A stretch of DNA of 64,000 bases from Diospyros lotus (Eukaryota > Streptophyta > Magnoliopsida > Ericales > Ebenaceae), in the NCBI RefSeq assembly GCF_014633365.1, contig NC_068345.1, positions 15,012,058 through 15,076,057 on the forward strand, in the 5' to 3' direction. The notes beneath the pieces are model-generated. The model was given only the letters and a program-made list of their open reading frames with translations, had not been told where the DNA came from and searched no databases. This document shows, in pieces, positions 10,847 through 21,834 of this stretch (positions are counted from its first letter, which is position 1; each line of letters starts with the position of its first letter). The position numbers and the translations under genes are program-made.

Positions 10847-13328
10847 TGTAGTGACCCGTTAGGGGACCCCAGGATTTTTATTAGATTTATTTATGGTGCT
10901 AGAATTTTAAATTATGGAAATAGCATTAAATGGAATTTTAGGATTTTATGAAAATTATGATTTTTGAGGAATTATTGGAGAATATTATTAGAGGATATCA
11001 ATAATAATAATTGGAGGAATTAAAGGAGTTAATTAAGGATTATTTAGATGGGAAATAAAAGTTAATGTTGAAGTGGGATTCTAAGGACTTAGAGTTTTAT
11101 AGGCCATATATATATATATATAATTATGCATGAAGCTTTGGTAATGCTTCTTGTGCCGTTGTGGACGTTCTGGGCAAACAGAGAAGGGAGAATAAAGAGA
11201 TTAAGAGAAGCAGAAACAGAGGTGAGATCGTGCAGAAGGCTTATACTGTAGTGGTCTCAAGAGGCAAGTATCCTACCCCCTTTGGTTTTCTGCAAGTTCT
11301 TGATCCCTTTTATCTGTATGAGTTTTTCAGGCTTTCCATACACAAGATTATTCAAGTTGATACGTTTCAGTTCTTCATTTAAATCCAGTGTCCGGTGAAT
11401 GCCTATACATATATATATGAATACCAGTTGTTGTACGTTACTTATTCTTTGGTGATTCGCTCATGTTTTCATTAAACCCGTTCATGTATCATCCTAGATT
11501 CCATCCTTTTCAATTGGGATTGTTCTCCCAATATTTTCTTTTGGAATGGTGTAGCCCTCATAGGATTTGATTGTGTTTTATACATATATGTTTCGTCATT
11601 ATCGTATGTGGGTTGCAGTAAAAATTTGCAGACATCCGAATGAGTTTATGGACATCCGGATGAGTTTTGATCTAATGAGAGTGACATCTAGATGTCAGAG
11701 AGCCCATCCGGATGAGTTCCTATAACATCCAAATGCCTTAAAGCCTATATGCCTCTCATCCGAATGGAAGACCCCTCATCCGAATGGCCTTGTCATGAGT
11801 CCCCTCATCCAAATGCCCATTGAAATATCCAAATGGCCTTTGCATTGGAACATCTGCATCCAGATGAAATTACTGACATTCGGATGACCCTTGTGTATTA
11901 CCATTCCTCTCATCTGAATGGGGTAGTGTACCATTCGAATGTCTTTGCAATCTCACGTTCAATTGCTTAGGTTTTGCCAAATCCATCCGAATGAATTTTG
12001 GAGACATTCAAATGGGACTTGTGTGCAACCCACTCACGCCCAAATTCCATACACTACATCCAAATTTGCAACCAATATTACAAGAACTCCAAAGTTAAGC
12101 GTCATCGGGTGAGAGTAGGATGGATAACCCCCTACGAAGTCTTCATGTTGCAACCCTCCAAATAAATAAATTAGCAAATAAATAAATATCAATAAATTTT
12201 GTATTTCATGAGAAAATACGAGTAATTCAAGATGCTTAAGCTTTAAACCATAAAGTCCCTATTTCTCTCATAAATGATGACAAATACTTTTAAGTCATAA
12301 GATGGAGATCTTGCAAATATTCAAGATGAAGCTACCTAGTCTATACACCAAATACAAGTACTTAAAATATTTGGATTCCAATAATAGTAATAACTTGTGC
12401 ATTTCATACTTTTGTGTAAAATTATGATGTGATTATATGTGCATACATCTTGTGTGAGCATGGAGCATGTCATATTGTGTGCTAGCATCTATTTGTGCAT
12501 TGTGCACTGGGGCAGCTTTGCCCGTAAGGGGATCCCATAAGCTCAGTTTTGAGAATTTCCCACTATCGGTAGCAAGGGGCGGCAGCCCTAGAGTTGAGAT
12601 ATTTTATTTTCGCTCCTGGAGGTATTAGGTAGCAGGGGTTTAGACCCTAGTGAGTATATGCTTATTGTTTTATAGTTGCAAGTTTCAGACTCCGACAGGT
12701 ATGAGAGTATTTGGGCCTTAGGGCCAAGAGGTGCATTTGAGTTATGTGGGCCTAAGGGCCAGTGTTGCATACCTACAAACGTTCTATCTATTTTATGCAT
12801 TATAACATGAGTACCTGTGCAACCATATAGTACATCCAATATTTATATCCCTCAATGATGAGATTAGTTACAAGATTGGTTATGAGAACAATTATCCCTC
12901 AGTCTATGGTCAGTTGTCTCTCAGTTTGAAATGAGTTAGTTTATGATGAGTTCGATATTCCATGGCTTAGCCTTATATTTTCTATCATGCTTATTACTTG
13001 CTGAGTCTTGCAACTCACATTGTATTCTTCACCATTACAGGTCATAGCGAGGGAGTACCTAACGTGGGCCCTAGTAGTGGGAGGCAACTCATACCCAAAA
13101 GATTTATGGGGACTTGATAGTCTAGCTATTGAGATTTCTTTTATTTCATTCAATATTGAGGGATTCTTTTGTTAGTTGTCGTCTTTTGTGGACAAGATTG
13201 ATGAGTACAATTATGCTTTGAGTTTTGGAACAGTCGAGATTTTATATTTCCAGTTTTTATGAGAGTTGTTTATTATATATTCATATTTATTCTTATCTTT
13301 CGTAGCACCCGTGGGATGGGGTGTTACA
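10847..13328 (+). mobile_element. Solo LTR of a large-LTR Ty3/gypsy element (Tekay/Del-like), 5-bp duplication
   Basis: The segment begins TGTAGTGACCC and ends GGGGTGTTACA. It is flanked by the perfect 5-bp duplication AATAT (10842-10846 and 13329-13333). It is 2482 bp long and has no internal retrotransposon domain, so it is a solo LTR left by recombination between two LTRs. It shares the motif CTTGCTGAGTCTTG (about 12999-13012) with the solo LTR at 40430-43045, where it is inverted. The end sequence matches the 5' LTR at 61821-63605. The Tekay/Del assignment rests on LTR length and termini and is an inference. Confidence 0.85.
11625..12030. repeat. Dispersed array of CATCCGGATG-like palindromes
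   Basis: Within the solo LTR, variants of the 10-base palindrome CATCCGGATG (CATCCGAATG, CATCCAAATG, CATTCGGATG and others) recur about 18 times in 400 bases at irregular spacing of roughly 15-40 bases. Sequence between the units is less conserved. The core, not a long tandem unit, is what repeats. Confidence 0.7.
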
Positions 13329-13333
13329 AATAT

Positions 13334-14008
13334 ACTTCAATTTAGGTTTGATTTAGACTTCATTCCATGCTAAACAGTTATTACCTGTCTTGTATTTTTT
13401 ATGTTAAGGGGGATATAAAGGAAATTCTGGAAACTTTTCTCATCTAAGGGTAATCATTGAAAAAGAAATTCTAATTCCTAGAGATTATATCATGCTTGGA
13501 AAGTGGGATGTTACATCTGCCATCTGAATTGGCTTACAACACAAGCTACTCTCATGGCCCTAGATATGAGCTCATGGTTATTTCTTGGTGTCGCACACTC
13601 ATGAACCTCGTCGTGCGTATGACTTGGACAGACATGTGGCTAGTCATCATGCTGCATTGAAAAGCTACCCCCCGTTGTCTCTAGCAGCCTTCCTACACAT
13701 GTGGGCTAGTCATATGTGCCCTTGGTTGGTCGTCACTTGGGCGCACCATGACAACACACATAAGCATAAAGTAAAAAAGATAAAAATAAATACATAACAC
13801 CATAGAATGCAACATTAAAGCACATAAAACATGTGGCAGCCCTACTTTGCACAAAATCACTTTCTTGGATGCACCCATTGGTTCTAGCCACACATATCCA
13901 CTCTTGGCATACCACAACCCTTCAGTTAAGCTAGTCTCTCACTAGGCAACAATCTCAAGCCCAAGAATTATCTCCGCAAAGACTTAGGACCTCAATTAAA
14001 AAACCACA
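13334..14008. other. Intergenic sequence between two retrotransposons
   Basis: No gene is supported. GGGATGTTACATCTGCC near 13505 could be the end of another decayed LTR, but its other boundary is not visible. The short frames at 13585-13917 lie on both strands of the same stretch and have no coding character. Confidence 0.35.
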
Positions 14009-14013
14009 CATGC

Positions 14014-14342
14014 TGTCAAGCCTCGAGTATGAGGCTTGGGCAATTCTGGAAGAATCGGGAACTTGAGAAAGAGAAAGGGAGGGAGGATTTGAATTAAGAA
14101 GAGGGGAAGAGAAAGAGAGAGAAATTAGAGAGGAAAAGATCAGAATGTATTCATTGATAGATCTCATCCTCACATACAATGCCCTTTTATAGGCTAGCCC
14201 AACTGGTTGATATTACAACCGATTCCTACAAGTGGCTTAGGCGGAACCGCTCCGCACATGTAATCTGTTATTACATTTTGCTATTATCTCTTATAGCTAT
14301 GCATCTATAGTTTATTACACTTAAGCCATTAGGCTTGTGACA
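14014..14342 (-). repeat. 3' LTR of the chromovirus
   Basis: This 329-bp copy pairs with 21506-21834. It starts TGTCAAGCC, ends TTGTGACA, and is preceded by the target duplication CATGC. Confidence 0.9.
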
Positions 14343-14418
14343 GTCCCGGCCCCTTAAAATCTTCCTTGTCCCCAAGGAAGGTGAGTAGTTGAGCAGCGCG
14401 TGGGAATTGAGTTAACAG

Positions 14419-14961
14419 CTAGGGAAGGTATTCCCAAGTGGTATACTCAGGGTGTCGGTTGGACCATTGAACCAATACTTGGATGAGAGGTACGGGGCCA
14501 GGATGGACTACTCTCCGGTCGATGATGGCTAGTGGTTCCCCGTCGCCGTCGACCTCTTCGGCTGTAGGAGGTGGTTCTGAGCTCACAGTAGCATTAGGCT
14601 CGATGAACTTCTTCAATAGGGAGACATGAAATACCGGGTGACATTCCACGTGAGAGGGTAACTGCAGTTTGTAGGTGACTTGACCCACTCGTTCCAAGAT
14701 AAGAAATGGTCCAAAGTACTTAGGACTGAGCTTGGTGGGGGTGACGTTGGAAAAAGAGGACTGTGGGAACCGTCGAACCTTTAAGAAGACCCGATCGCCT
14801 ACTTCGAAGTGTCGGTCACTTCGTTTGCAGTCTGCGACTTGTTTCATCTTGTTGTTAGCGATAGCCAACTCTTGCTTGAGTAGTGAGATCATCTCCTGCC
14901 AGTCTTGCAAATACTCGGCTGCGTTAGTTCGTGCCCTGTTGGTACCCGTCATGGCAGGCAT
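14419..14961 (-). pseudogene. Integrase C-terminus with chromodomain
   Basis: The frame contains the integrase C-terminal module (FEVGDRVFLKV, then LSPKYFGPFLILERVG, then HPVFHVSLLKKF). It ends with a chromodomain-like tail (IDRRVVHPG, then QVLVQWSNRHPEYTTWEYLP). In chromoviruses this domain is attached to the integrase and is thought to direct insertion towards particular chromatin. It is separated from the catalytic core at 15115-15534 by a gap of about 150 bases with stops, so the original polyprotein is broken. The first methionine of this frame is internal to the polyprotein and not a true start. Confidence 0.85.
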
Positions 14962-15114
14962 TAAAGGTGTCTGGTAACCGAATAGAGCCTCAAAGGGAGT
15001 CTTCTTGATAGTGCTATGGTAAGTTGTGTTATACCATCACTGAGCTAAAGAAAGCCACTTGCCCCAACTCTTAGGCCGAGCAAAACACATACATCGCAAG
15101 TAAGATTCCAAGCA

Positions 15115-15534
15115 CTAGTTGACCCTTTCGGTCTGTCCATCGGACTCCAGATGGTATGCTGATGACATGTGTAGACTCACCCCTAAGTTCTTGAACAATT
15201 CCTGCCAGAAGTGGCTGGTAAATATTTTGTCACGATCTGAGATGATGGATTTAGGTAGGCCATGCAGTTTGGCCACTGCATTAGTGAACACTCGGGCAAT
15301 CTCCTGGGCTGTGAATGGGTGAGTGAGGCCAATGAAGTGAGCAAATTTGGTCAGCCTGTCGACCACAACTAGAATCGTGTTTCGGCCTTCTGATTTGGGT
15401 AAGCCCTCGATGAAATCCATGGATATCTCCTCCCATGCTCTGTCTAGTATAGCCAGTGGTTGTAACAATCCTGGATAAGCCACTTGTTCTTGCTTGCATC
15501 GTTGGCACGTCATGCAAGCTGCCACAAACTCCAT
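15115..15534 (-). pseudogene. Integrase catalytic core of the chromovirus
   Basis: The frame starts in the integrase zinc-binding region (CMTCQRCKQE). It shows the catalytic acidic residues in order: the D of SMDFIEGLP, the D of IISDRDKIF and the E of SDGQTERVN. This enzyme would join the DNA copy to the host chromosome. The preceding zinc-binding histidines are shifted out of frame near 15535-15660. The frame stops right after the third catalytic residue. The conserved residues are present but the protein is cut off at both ends. Confidence 0.85.
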
Positions 15535-15610
15535 AACTTCTTTTTTGAGGCCAAGCCAAAAAAAATCTGTCGAACTCGATAATAAGTAGCTCTAACCCCC
15601 AAGTGTCCAC

Positions 15611-16371
15611 CTAGGGGAGAGCTATGTAATGCCTGTAAGATGCTCTTAGTTCCCTGTCATTGCCCACGATCAACCTGCCCTTAAACCTGATCAACCCATT
15701 GGCCATAGAATACCCCTGTTCATTGGTGTGCCGCACGGCCAATTGGGTTTGGAAGGATTTGGTCCACTCAGACTTCTCATAGCTTCTAGTAACTTCTTTG
15801 ACCCAATCAGGCACCATGGCGGTGATAGCCTTACATTCCCCTGTTTCTGATCTTCGTGACAGAGCATCCGCCACAATGTTCTCCTTTCCCCGCTTATACT
15901 GTATCACATAATTCAAGCCCAACAATTTGGATATTCCCTTCCTTTGCAAATGTGTATGCAGCTTCTGTTGTAGGAGGTGTTTGAGGCTGTCATGGTGGTC
16001 CGTATTATGAAGGGGGCTCCTTCCAAATAATGTCTCCACTTGTCGATAGTTATGATCATAGCTAACAGTTCTTTTTCATACACACTTAGCCCTCGGTGTC
16101 GAGCAGCCAGTGCTTGGCTGATGTAAGCTAGGGGTTTCCCTTCTTGTGTCAGCACTACTCCTACCCCGATGTCGCATGCATCAGTTTCCAGTTTCCACCA
16201 CAAAAGCCTTAGAGAAATCCGGCACCACCAGAACTAGGGCTTGTGTCATCGCCTTTTTTAGGGTGTTGAAAGCATGCTCAGCTTGGGAATTCCATCCGAA
16301 GTTGTCCTTCTTGAGTAATTCAGTCAATGGCTTACTGATCACTCCATAATTCTGTATAAATCTTCTATAAT
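15611..16371 (-). pseudogene. RNase H domain and linker of the chromovirus, frameshifted
   Basis: Two overlapping frames (15913-16203 and 15611-16039) together cover RNase H. The first has [19 protein letters not shown] and YEKELLAMI. The second continues with QYKRGKENIVADALSRR, the usual end of the domain. The change of frame near 15990 shows an indel. The part between RT and RNase H (ending at 16371) has no long open frame. The left junction of the nested element, with target duplication ACCCT at 16372-16376, follows directly. Confidence 0.8.
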
Positions 16372-16376
16372 ACCCT

Positions 16377-16891
16377 TGATGCGATCACCAATCAAGACTC
16401 GGCCCAAAGCCGACCCAACCAAACCAGAACAGTATTACCAAAATAGTAGTGCCATAATGTTATTTTAATACTTCTTAAGTTTTAGAATTCTACTTGGTTT
16501 AGGATTCTACTTTATATTTCTACTTGATTTAGGATTCTATTTCATGTTTCTACTTGATTTAGAATTCTACTTCATGTTTGATTAGGGTTTTATTTTTATT
16601 AGGATTCTAGTTGACTTTTATTTAGGATTTATTTTTATTAGAATTCTAATTGGATTTTGTTTTTCAAATATTAGATGGATTTAGATTAGCCAAATACTAT
16701 AAATATGCCTAGGATCTAGAGTTTGTAATCAGGTTTTTCTTAATCAAATTTCAGCAACCTATTTGGGTTTTCTTAAGAAAACAGTCTTGTTTTGCGTCTT
16801 CTTGAAAGTCAAGCTTCGGCCATTGAAGTTTGTTCTTTCAAGGGTTTATTTTGGTGTGTTTTTTTTCACACTCGCGCTACACGCTACGTCA
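16377..16891 (+). repeat. 5' LTR of the nested element
   Basis: This 515-bp LTR pairs with 18425-18938. It contains a short motif, GATTTAGGATTCTACTT, repeated several times, and a TATA-like ACTATAAATATG (16698-16709) in the place expected for the promoter. Confidence 0.88.
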
Positions 16892-16923
16892 GGTGGTATT
16901 AGAGCGGTTCATCAACCAATCAG

Positions 16924-18417
16924 ATGGCCAATTTTGAAGATAACGGTAGCAACCAGCCTCTTGACGGTGATCGGGGGCTGCCCGCGGTTTGGAGAGCAAT
17001 CGAAGAACAACGGGAAATAACTCGTACAATGGAGCAGCAATTGGAGCGAATCCGCAACCAATTGGGCATTTTACGACGAGTTAAGGATAATCGGAATCGG
17101 ACTAATGGCGTGAATCAAGCCGGCTACATTAAACCGGGAAGACCAGCCATTAATCCTGTCCTCATTAATCCTAGAAGACCAATGATGGATGATAACGACG
17201 ATGAGGATGATCTTGGTCGTATGATAGCCAACCCTAGTGGTAAAGTGGTTAGGAGGAATGCGTAGCAACACAACTATTGGGGAAACGATGAGTATAAACT
17301 AAAGAATGCCTTTTCGATGAGTTTGGAGCTTGATTTCGAAGATTATGTTGTCCCAGCAACCTCAACGTTTGCAAACTCAGGTCTGATTTATGCTGCTAAC
17401 ATGACAAAAACTCCAAGGTTATTGACTCATACAGGGGTATTTTCTAGTCCCGAGGGCTCAGGCATTGCTTCGCAATCCAAGGATGGTGGTGTTTCTGCTG
17501 ATCGACTTGCAACTGTAAAGGAGATGGAGGTCATGGTAGCAAATCCTTCTACAGTTTATTCAAGCTCTGGCATGGTTGAATCGAAGGCAATAGGAACATA
17601 TTCACCTTCGCGATTGCAAAAGCAAGATGGTCACATGGGTCTCTTTGTGGATAGGGGTGTTGGATCTCCTAGGCTAGTTAACTCAACTGTTGCTATAGTT
17701 GATCAAGTGCTTAGATCAAAGGAGGATTCAAGCATCAATATTTCAAGTGATGGAGAGACTACTGGCAGTCATGGAATAAGCTTTTATTCGAAACAGTTGC
17801 AAAAGAATGCTTCTCTTGGCAAGAAAAATCTATGAATGAATTCAGAAGCCGTTGAGGAGTCAAAATCAAGAAAGCTAATGAGAGGAGAAAAACTTGTGAT
17901 AAGATCTACCAGATTAGAGAAGCGCTCAAGATGGAAGGTTCAACGTCCTCAATCTAACAGTAATAATACAATAGAGGCGGAGGGTAACAAACATGGTGAT
18001 GGTTGGACCCATGCCAATGCAAATATGGCTAAGAAGGGGTGGAATGTCTTTGCTCATGTTCCCTTAGCAGAAAAATTCAAGCAGTTCAGGAAGATGTTAA
18101 GCAAAAGTTGCACAAATAAGAAATATCAGGCGACAGCTGACAAGTATAGGAAGCACAAGGTATTTGAGATTGGAGATGAAGTTATGATCTTTTTAAAGAA
18201 AGAACGAATTTCAGCAGGAAAGCAAAACAAGTTTAAGTCAAAGAAGTATGGTCCTTACAAGATTCCTAAGAAGACCAATGATAATGCTTATGTTGTGGAT
18301 TTGCCTAATCAGATGGGTATTTCCAAACATTCAATGTGGCTGATCTCTCTTCGTACTTACCGGATGTGGATTTGTCCAAACATGATCAAAATTCGAGATC
18401 AAATTTTTCTCAAGTGA
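16924..18417 (+). pseudogene. Chimeric frame: gag N-terminus, unknown segment, integrase C-terminus
   Basis: One frame of 498 codons runs from the ATG at 16924 to 18417 with two internal stops (TAG at 17263, TGA at 17833). Codons 1-130 are a typical plant Ty3/gypsy gag start (LPAVWRAIEEQREITRTMEQ), with an acidic MDDNDDEDD. About 17310-18085 codes for Ser-rich sequence with no gag or pol motif that I recognise. From about 18085 the integrase C-terminal module appears ([31 protein letters not shown]). A lost base near 18328 then shifts the frame: the integrase-like continuation [16 protein letters not shown] lies in another frame. The middle may be a captured host exon or heavily rearranged retroviral sequence. 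Confidence 0.7.
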
Positions 18418-18424
18418 AGGTGAA

Positions 18425-18938
18425 TGATGCGGTCACCAATCAAGACTCGGCCCAAGGCTGACCCAACCAAACCGGAACAGTATCACCAAAATAGAAGTGT
18501 CATAATGTTATTTTAATACTTCTTAAATTTTAGAATTCTACTTGATTTAGGATTCTACTTTATATTTCTACTTGATTTAGGATTTTATTTCATGTTTCTA
18601 CTTGATTTAGGATTCTACTTCATGTTTGATTAGGGTTTTATTTTTATTAGGATTCTAGTTGACTTTTATTTAGGATTTATTTTTATTAGAATTCTAGTTG
18701 ATTTTGTTTTCCAAATATTAGATGGATTTGGATTAGCCAAATATTATAAATATGCCTAGGATCTAGAGTTTGTAATCAAGTTTTTCTTAATTAAATTTCA
18801 GCAACCTATTTTGGTTTTCTTGGCAAAACAGTCTTGTTTTGCGTCTTCTTGAAAGCCAAGCTTCGGCCATTGAAGTTTGTTCTTTTAAGAGTTTATTTTG
18901 GTGTGTTTTTTTTCACACTTGTGCTACACGCTGCGTTA
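18425..18938 (+). repeat. 3' LTR of the nested element
   Basis: This 514-bp copy pairs with 16377-16891. It is preceded by the purine-rich AAGTGAAGGTGAA and followed by the target duplication ACCCT. Confidence 0.88.
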
Positions 18939-18943
18939 ACCCT

Positions 18944-19587
18944 GTTAAGCCAAGAAATCCCCTCAGCTCCCTTATAGTCGAAGGCTTGGGCCATTCCAAC
19001 ATTGCTGTAATTTTACTGGGATCGGTACTAACTCCTCGGCCAGAAATGATATGCCCTAAATAATCCACCTCATTCTTTGCAAAGGAACACTTAGAGAGTT
19101 TAACAGACAATTGATTAAATTTCAGGATTTCAAATGTGGTTTGCAGGTGGGCTAGGTGTTGTTTAAGGTTGGGGCTATAAACTAAAATGTCATCAAAGAA
19201 GACTAAGATAAATTTCTGCAAGTATGGGGCAAATAGGTGGTTCATAAGGGCCTGAAAAGTGGCTGGGGCATTGGTGAGCCCAAAAGGCATCACCCGAAAT
19301 TCATAAAGGCCTTGGTGTGTTCTGAAAGCTGTTTTATGGATGTCGACAGGGTTCATTCTGATTTGATGATACCCTGCCCTCAGGTCTAGTTTAGTGAAGA
19401 TGGCAGCCCCATTTAGCTCGTCTAATAGGTCTTCAATCAAGGGAATGGGAAATTTGTTTTTCACGGTAAGGCTGTGTAACTGCCTATAGTCTATGCAAAA
19501 GCGCCACGTACCATCCTTCTTTTTGACAAGAAGAACAGGAGAGGCGAAAGGGCTTTGGCTCGGTTGGATAATGGACGTTTGGAGCAT
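18944..19587 (-). pseudogene. Reverse transcriptase of the chromovirus, cut by the nested insertion
   Basis: Conserved Ty3/gypsy RT blocks are in order: [69 protein letters not shown] and the catalytic FFDDILVYS. The blocks continue to LRGFLGLTG, where the nested element interrupts the frame at its target duplication. Within this stretch the catalytic aspartates are kept. A single in-frame TAG (19597-19599) separates it from the protease frame. The domain would copy element RNA into DNA, but as found it cannot yield a full enzyme. Confidence 0.9.
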
Positions 19588-19596
19588 ATTTTTGAC

Positions 19597-20475
19597 CTAT
19601 TTTTCAATCTCAGCCTTCTGGTAAGGGGGATAACGGTAGGCTCGAACGTTTACTGGCTCAGAATTGGGTTTCAAATGTATAGTATGATTAAACAAACGGT
19701 TTGGGGGTAGGGTGTGTGGTTCCACAAATAATTTCTGAAATTTCATAAGCAATGGATGTAATTTTTGAATGGAAAATAGCTGGGATATCTGCCCTTTCCC
19801 CTTCATTAGCAGCTTCTGTAATTTTTTTCCTGTAATCATCTTGCATTCCTCTGCCTCAAGGCACCCATTTAAAGTCAGCTTCCATCCTTTCAAATCCAGT
19901 GTGACTTCCAATTTATTGAAGTCGAAAGTCAGAGGACTTACTGTCCTTATCCAATCCACCCCAAGGACGATGTCACAGCCTCCTAGCTCCAAAATTCTTA
20001 GATCCATAGAGAACTCTTCCCGTTGCATCAGCCATTTAAACCCCACACTCTTATGGTTGTTGTACATTTTATTGCCGTTAGCTACCGTTATAGATAAGGG
20101 AGAAGTATTTACCAAGGCACACCCTAGTTCTGTGGCAGTTGCTTCATTAAGGAAGCTGTGGGTGCTGCCACTATCAATCAACACCATCATTCTTCTCTTG
20201 CCTAGTCTCCCTTCAACCTTAATGATTTGCCCCGCATGCTCCCCTTTCAGTGCATGAAATGAAATTTCCCCTCCTTCACCGGCAGGATCAGCTTGAGGAA
20301 TTTCTGCCTCTGTTTCTTCAAGGTCTTCTTGCTCCTTTTCTAATATTTGCTCCTCACCACCTTTCATCTTCAGTAGCTGCCTTCTACATTGATGGCCAGG
20401 ACTATAAGGATCTCCACATCTGAAACAAAGCCGCAACTGTCTCCTCTGTTCCATAGTGGGATTTCTGATCGCCAC
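19597..20475 (-). pseudogene. Zinc knuckle, aspartic protease and RT-entry region
   Basis: The frame begins with a zinc-knuckle variant, CFRCGDPYSPGHQC, which has the CX2CX7HXC spacing seen in plant gypsy gag rather than CX4HX4C. An acidic linker follows, then the protease with active site VLIDSGSTHSF and the second conserved block IVLGVDWIR. The tail VNVRAYRYPPYQKAEIEK leads into RT. Only a TAG codon divides this frame from RT, so the ancestral gag-pol was probably one frame here. Confidence 0.87.
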
Positions 20476-20568
20476 GGCTTGCTGACTTCCTCTATGTGGA
20501 CCTGTACCCCCTGTCGCCCCTATCTCCCGCGCATGACCACTAGGAGGTAAACTGATTAATGGTCCTGT

Positions 20569-20820
20569 TCAAGAGGAGGCCCTATTCCTTTTGTAGATGG
20601 CTTCTAATGTAAATTCTTGTAATCTGGCCTTTTCTGTTGCCTGCCTAACTATAAGTGGCATCATCATCTTCACCATGGATCTCAACTCATCCTTGAGCCC
20701 ACTAATAAAACTAGACACAAAATATTGCTCCAAATACTCCGTTACCGTCCCTTCTTGCCAAAGTTTGTTGAATTCTTCTATCACATCCGCCATATTCTTC
20801 TCTCCAAACCACCTACACAA
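20569..20820 (-). pseudogene. Gag, C-terminal part of the capsid region
   Basis: The frame has the Ty3/gypsy gag words EFNKLWQEGTVTEYLEQY and VSSFISGLKDELRSMV, which belong to the retrotransposon gag domain. Compared with the related element at 44665-44934, about ten residues are missing after EYLEQY. It is shifted relative to the upstream gag frame. Confidence 0.82.
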
Positions 20821-20838
20821 TTCTTCGGAAAATTCGAT

Positions 20839-21447
20839 TCATCTCACCCCAATTCCTTGGTACCTAAACCACCCTTGAAACCAAGAATCAACCATATCAT
20901 TAAGATAGGTTGTGGCCAATGTAATTCGCTGAGTCTCAGCCACATTATAATATTGGAAGAAACGTTCACACCGACGGACCCACCACCTTGGCCTTGTCCC
21001 ATCAAATAATGGTATCTCCAGCCTTGGCATTGGCGTGTGAGTACCAGGTTGTAATTGAAATTCCCTTACCTGAGGATCCGTGTCAATTCCTTGCACTCCT
21101 TTCGACTCCGCTTCTCCTGTAGGTCTCGGAAGTATTCCAGATCCGTTCGAATTCGGTTCAGCTCCAGATCGCAGGGGAAATTCTATTGGCAAACGGAATT
21201 GTGATAAGGATGATAGCATATTAAACATGCTATTGATCATTTGACCAAACTGATCCATCATTTCTCTATGCCTTTCCAGCTCGCGGTGCATATCCTCGCG
21301 AGAAGTCGCCAATTCCTCTCGCATTCCTTCTCGCATTGCAGCCACATCTTCCCTACTTTGGGTGATAGCCTCGTGTGTCTGCGACATTCTGAACTCTAGC
21401 GCTTCCATTCTGGTTTCCAATTGTTTGAGTCTCGTTCCTTCCGCCAT
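20839..21447 (-). pseudogene. Gag, N-terminal part, of the chromovirus
   Basis: The ATG at 21447 lies about 45 bases downstream of the primer-binding site; the open frame extends upstream through that site only by chance. The product starts with a coiled-coil-like, charged region (LKQLETRMEALEFRM). It continues to the capsid start RLEIPLFDGTRPRWWVRRCE. The frame ends after DSWFQGWFRYQG, where a frameshift separates it from 20569-20820. Gag would form the virus-like particle. Confidence 0.82.
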
Positions 21448-21490
21448 CGTCTGCTTCGCACTTCCTTCCACAAACACTGCCGAGGCCGCT

Positions 21491-21503
21491 GGCTCTGATA
21501 CCA
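21491..21503 (-). promoter_or_regulatory. Primer-binding site (initiator Met-tRNA) of the chromovirus
   Basis: On the - strand the bases just inside the 5' LTR read TGGTATCAGAGCC, the complement of the 3' end of plant initiator Met-tRNA. Two bases separate it from the LTR end at 21506. Confidence 0.85.
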
Positions 21504-21505
21504 AT

Positions 21506-21834
21506 TGTCAAGCCTCGAGTATGAGGCTTGGGCAATTATGGAATAATCGGGAACTTGAGAAAGAGAAAGGGAGGGAGGATTTGAATTAAGAAGAGGGGAA
21601 GAGAAAGAGAGAGAAATTAGAGAGAGAAAGATCTGAATGTATTCATTGATAGATCCCACCCTCACATACAATGCCCTTTTATAGGCTCGCCCAACTGGTT
21701 GACATTACAACCGATTCCTACAAGTGGCTTAGGCGGAACCGCCCCGCACATGCAATCTGTTATTACATTCTACTATGATCTCTTATAGCTATGCATCTAT
21801 AGTTTATTACACTTAAGCCATTAGGCTTGTGACA
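21506..21834 (-). repeat. 5' LTR of the chromovirus
   Basis: This 329-bp LTR pairs with 14014-14342 and is followed by the target duplication CATGC (21835-21839). Confidence 0.9.

Larger units (their letters stand above)
16377..18938 (+). mobile_element. Nested, chimeric non-autonomous Ty3/gypsy element
   Basis: Two LTRs, 16377-16891 (515 bp) and 18425-18938 (514 bp), start TGATGCG and end CGTCA or CGTTA. The target duplication ACCCT lies at 16372-16376 and 18939-18943, inside the reverse transcriptase of the outer element. The primer site TGGTATTAGAGC is at 16894-16905. The internal part is only 1.5 kb: a gag start, an unknown segment and an integrase C-terminus. Protease, RT and RNase H are missing, so it depended on another element for its own copying. 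Confidence 0.92.
14014..21834 (-). mobile_element. Chromodomain Ty3/gypsy retrotransposon, interrupted by a nested element
   Basis: Two 329-bp LTRs (14014-14342 and 21506-21834) both run TGTCAAGCC...TTGTGACA. They are flanked by the duplication CATGC (14009-14013 and 21835-21839). The coding strand is minus. The primer site TGGTATCAGAGCC is at 21503-21491 and a purine-rich tract ending GGGGCCGGGAC adjoins 14343. Domain order is gag, zinc knuckle-protease, RT, RNase H, integrase, chromodomain. That order plus the chromodomain make it a chromovirus; the short LTRs suggest a Reina-type lineage, not proven. The two LTRs differ at roughly 15 positions by eye. Stops, frameshifts and the insertion at 16377-18938 make it inactive. 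Confidence 0.92.

Noticed and set aside
11625..12030. CRISPR-like array
   Set aside because: Units are short palindromes with irregular spacing inside a plant LTR. There is no constant repeat-spacer pattern and no cas gene.
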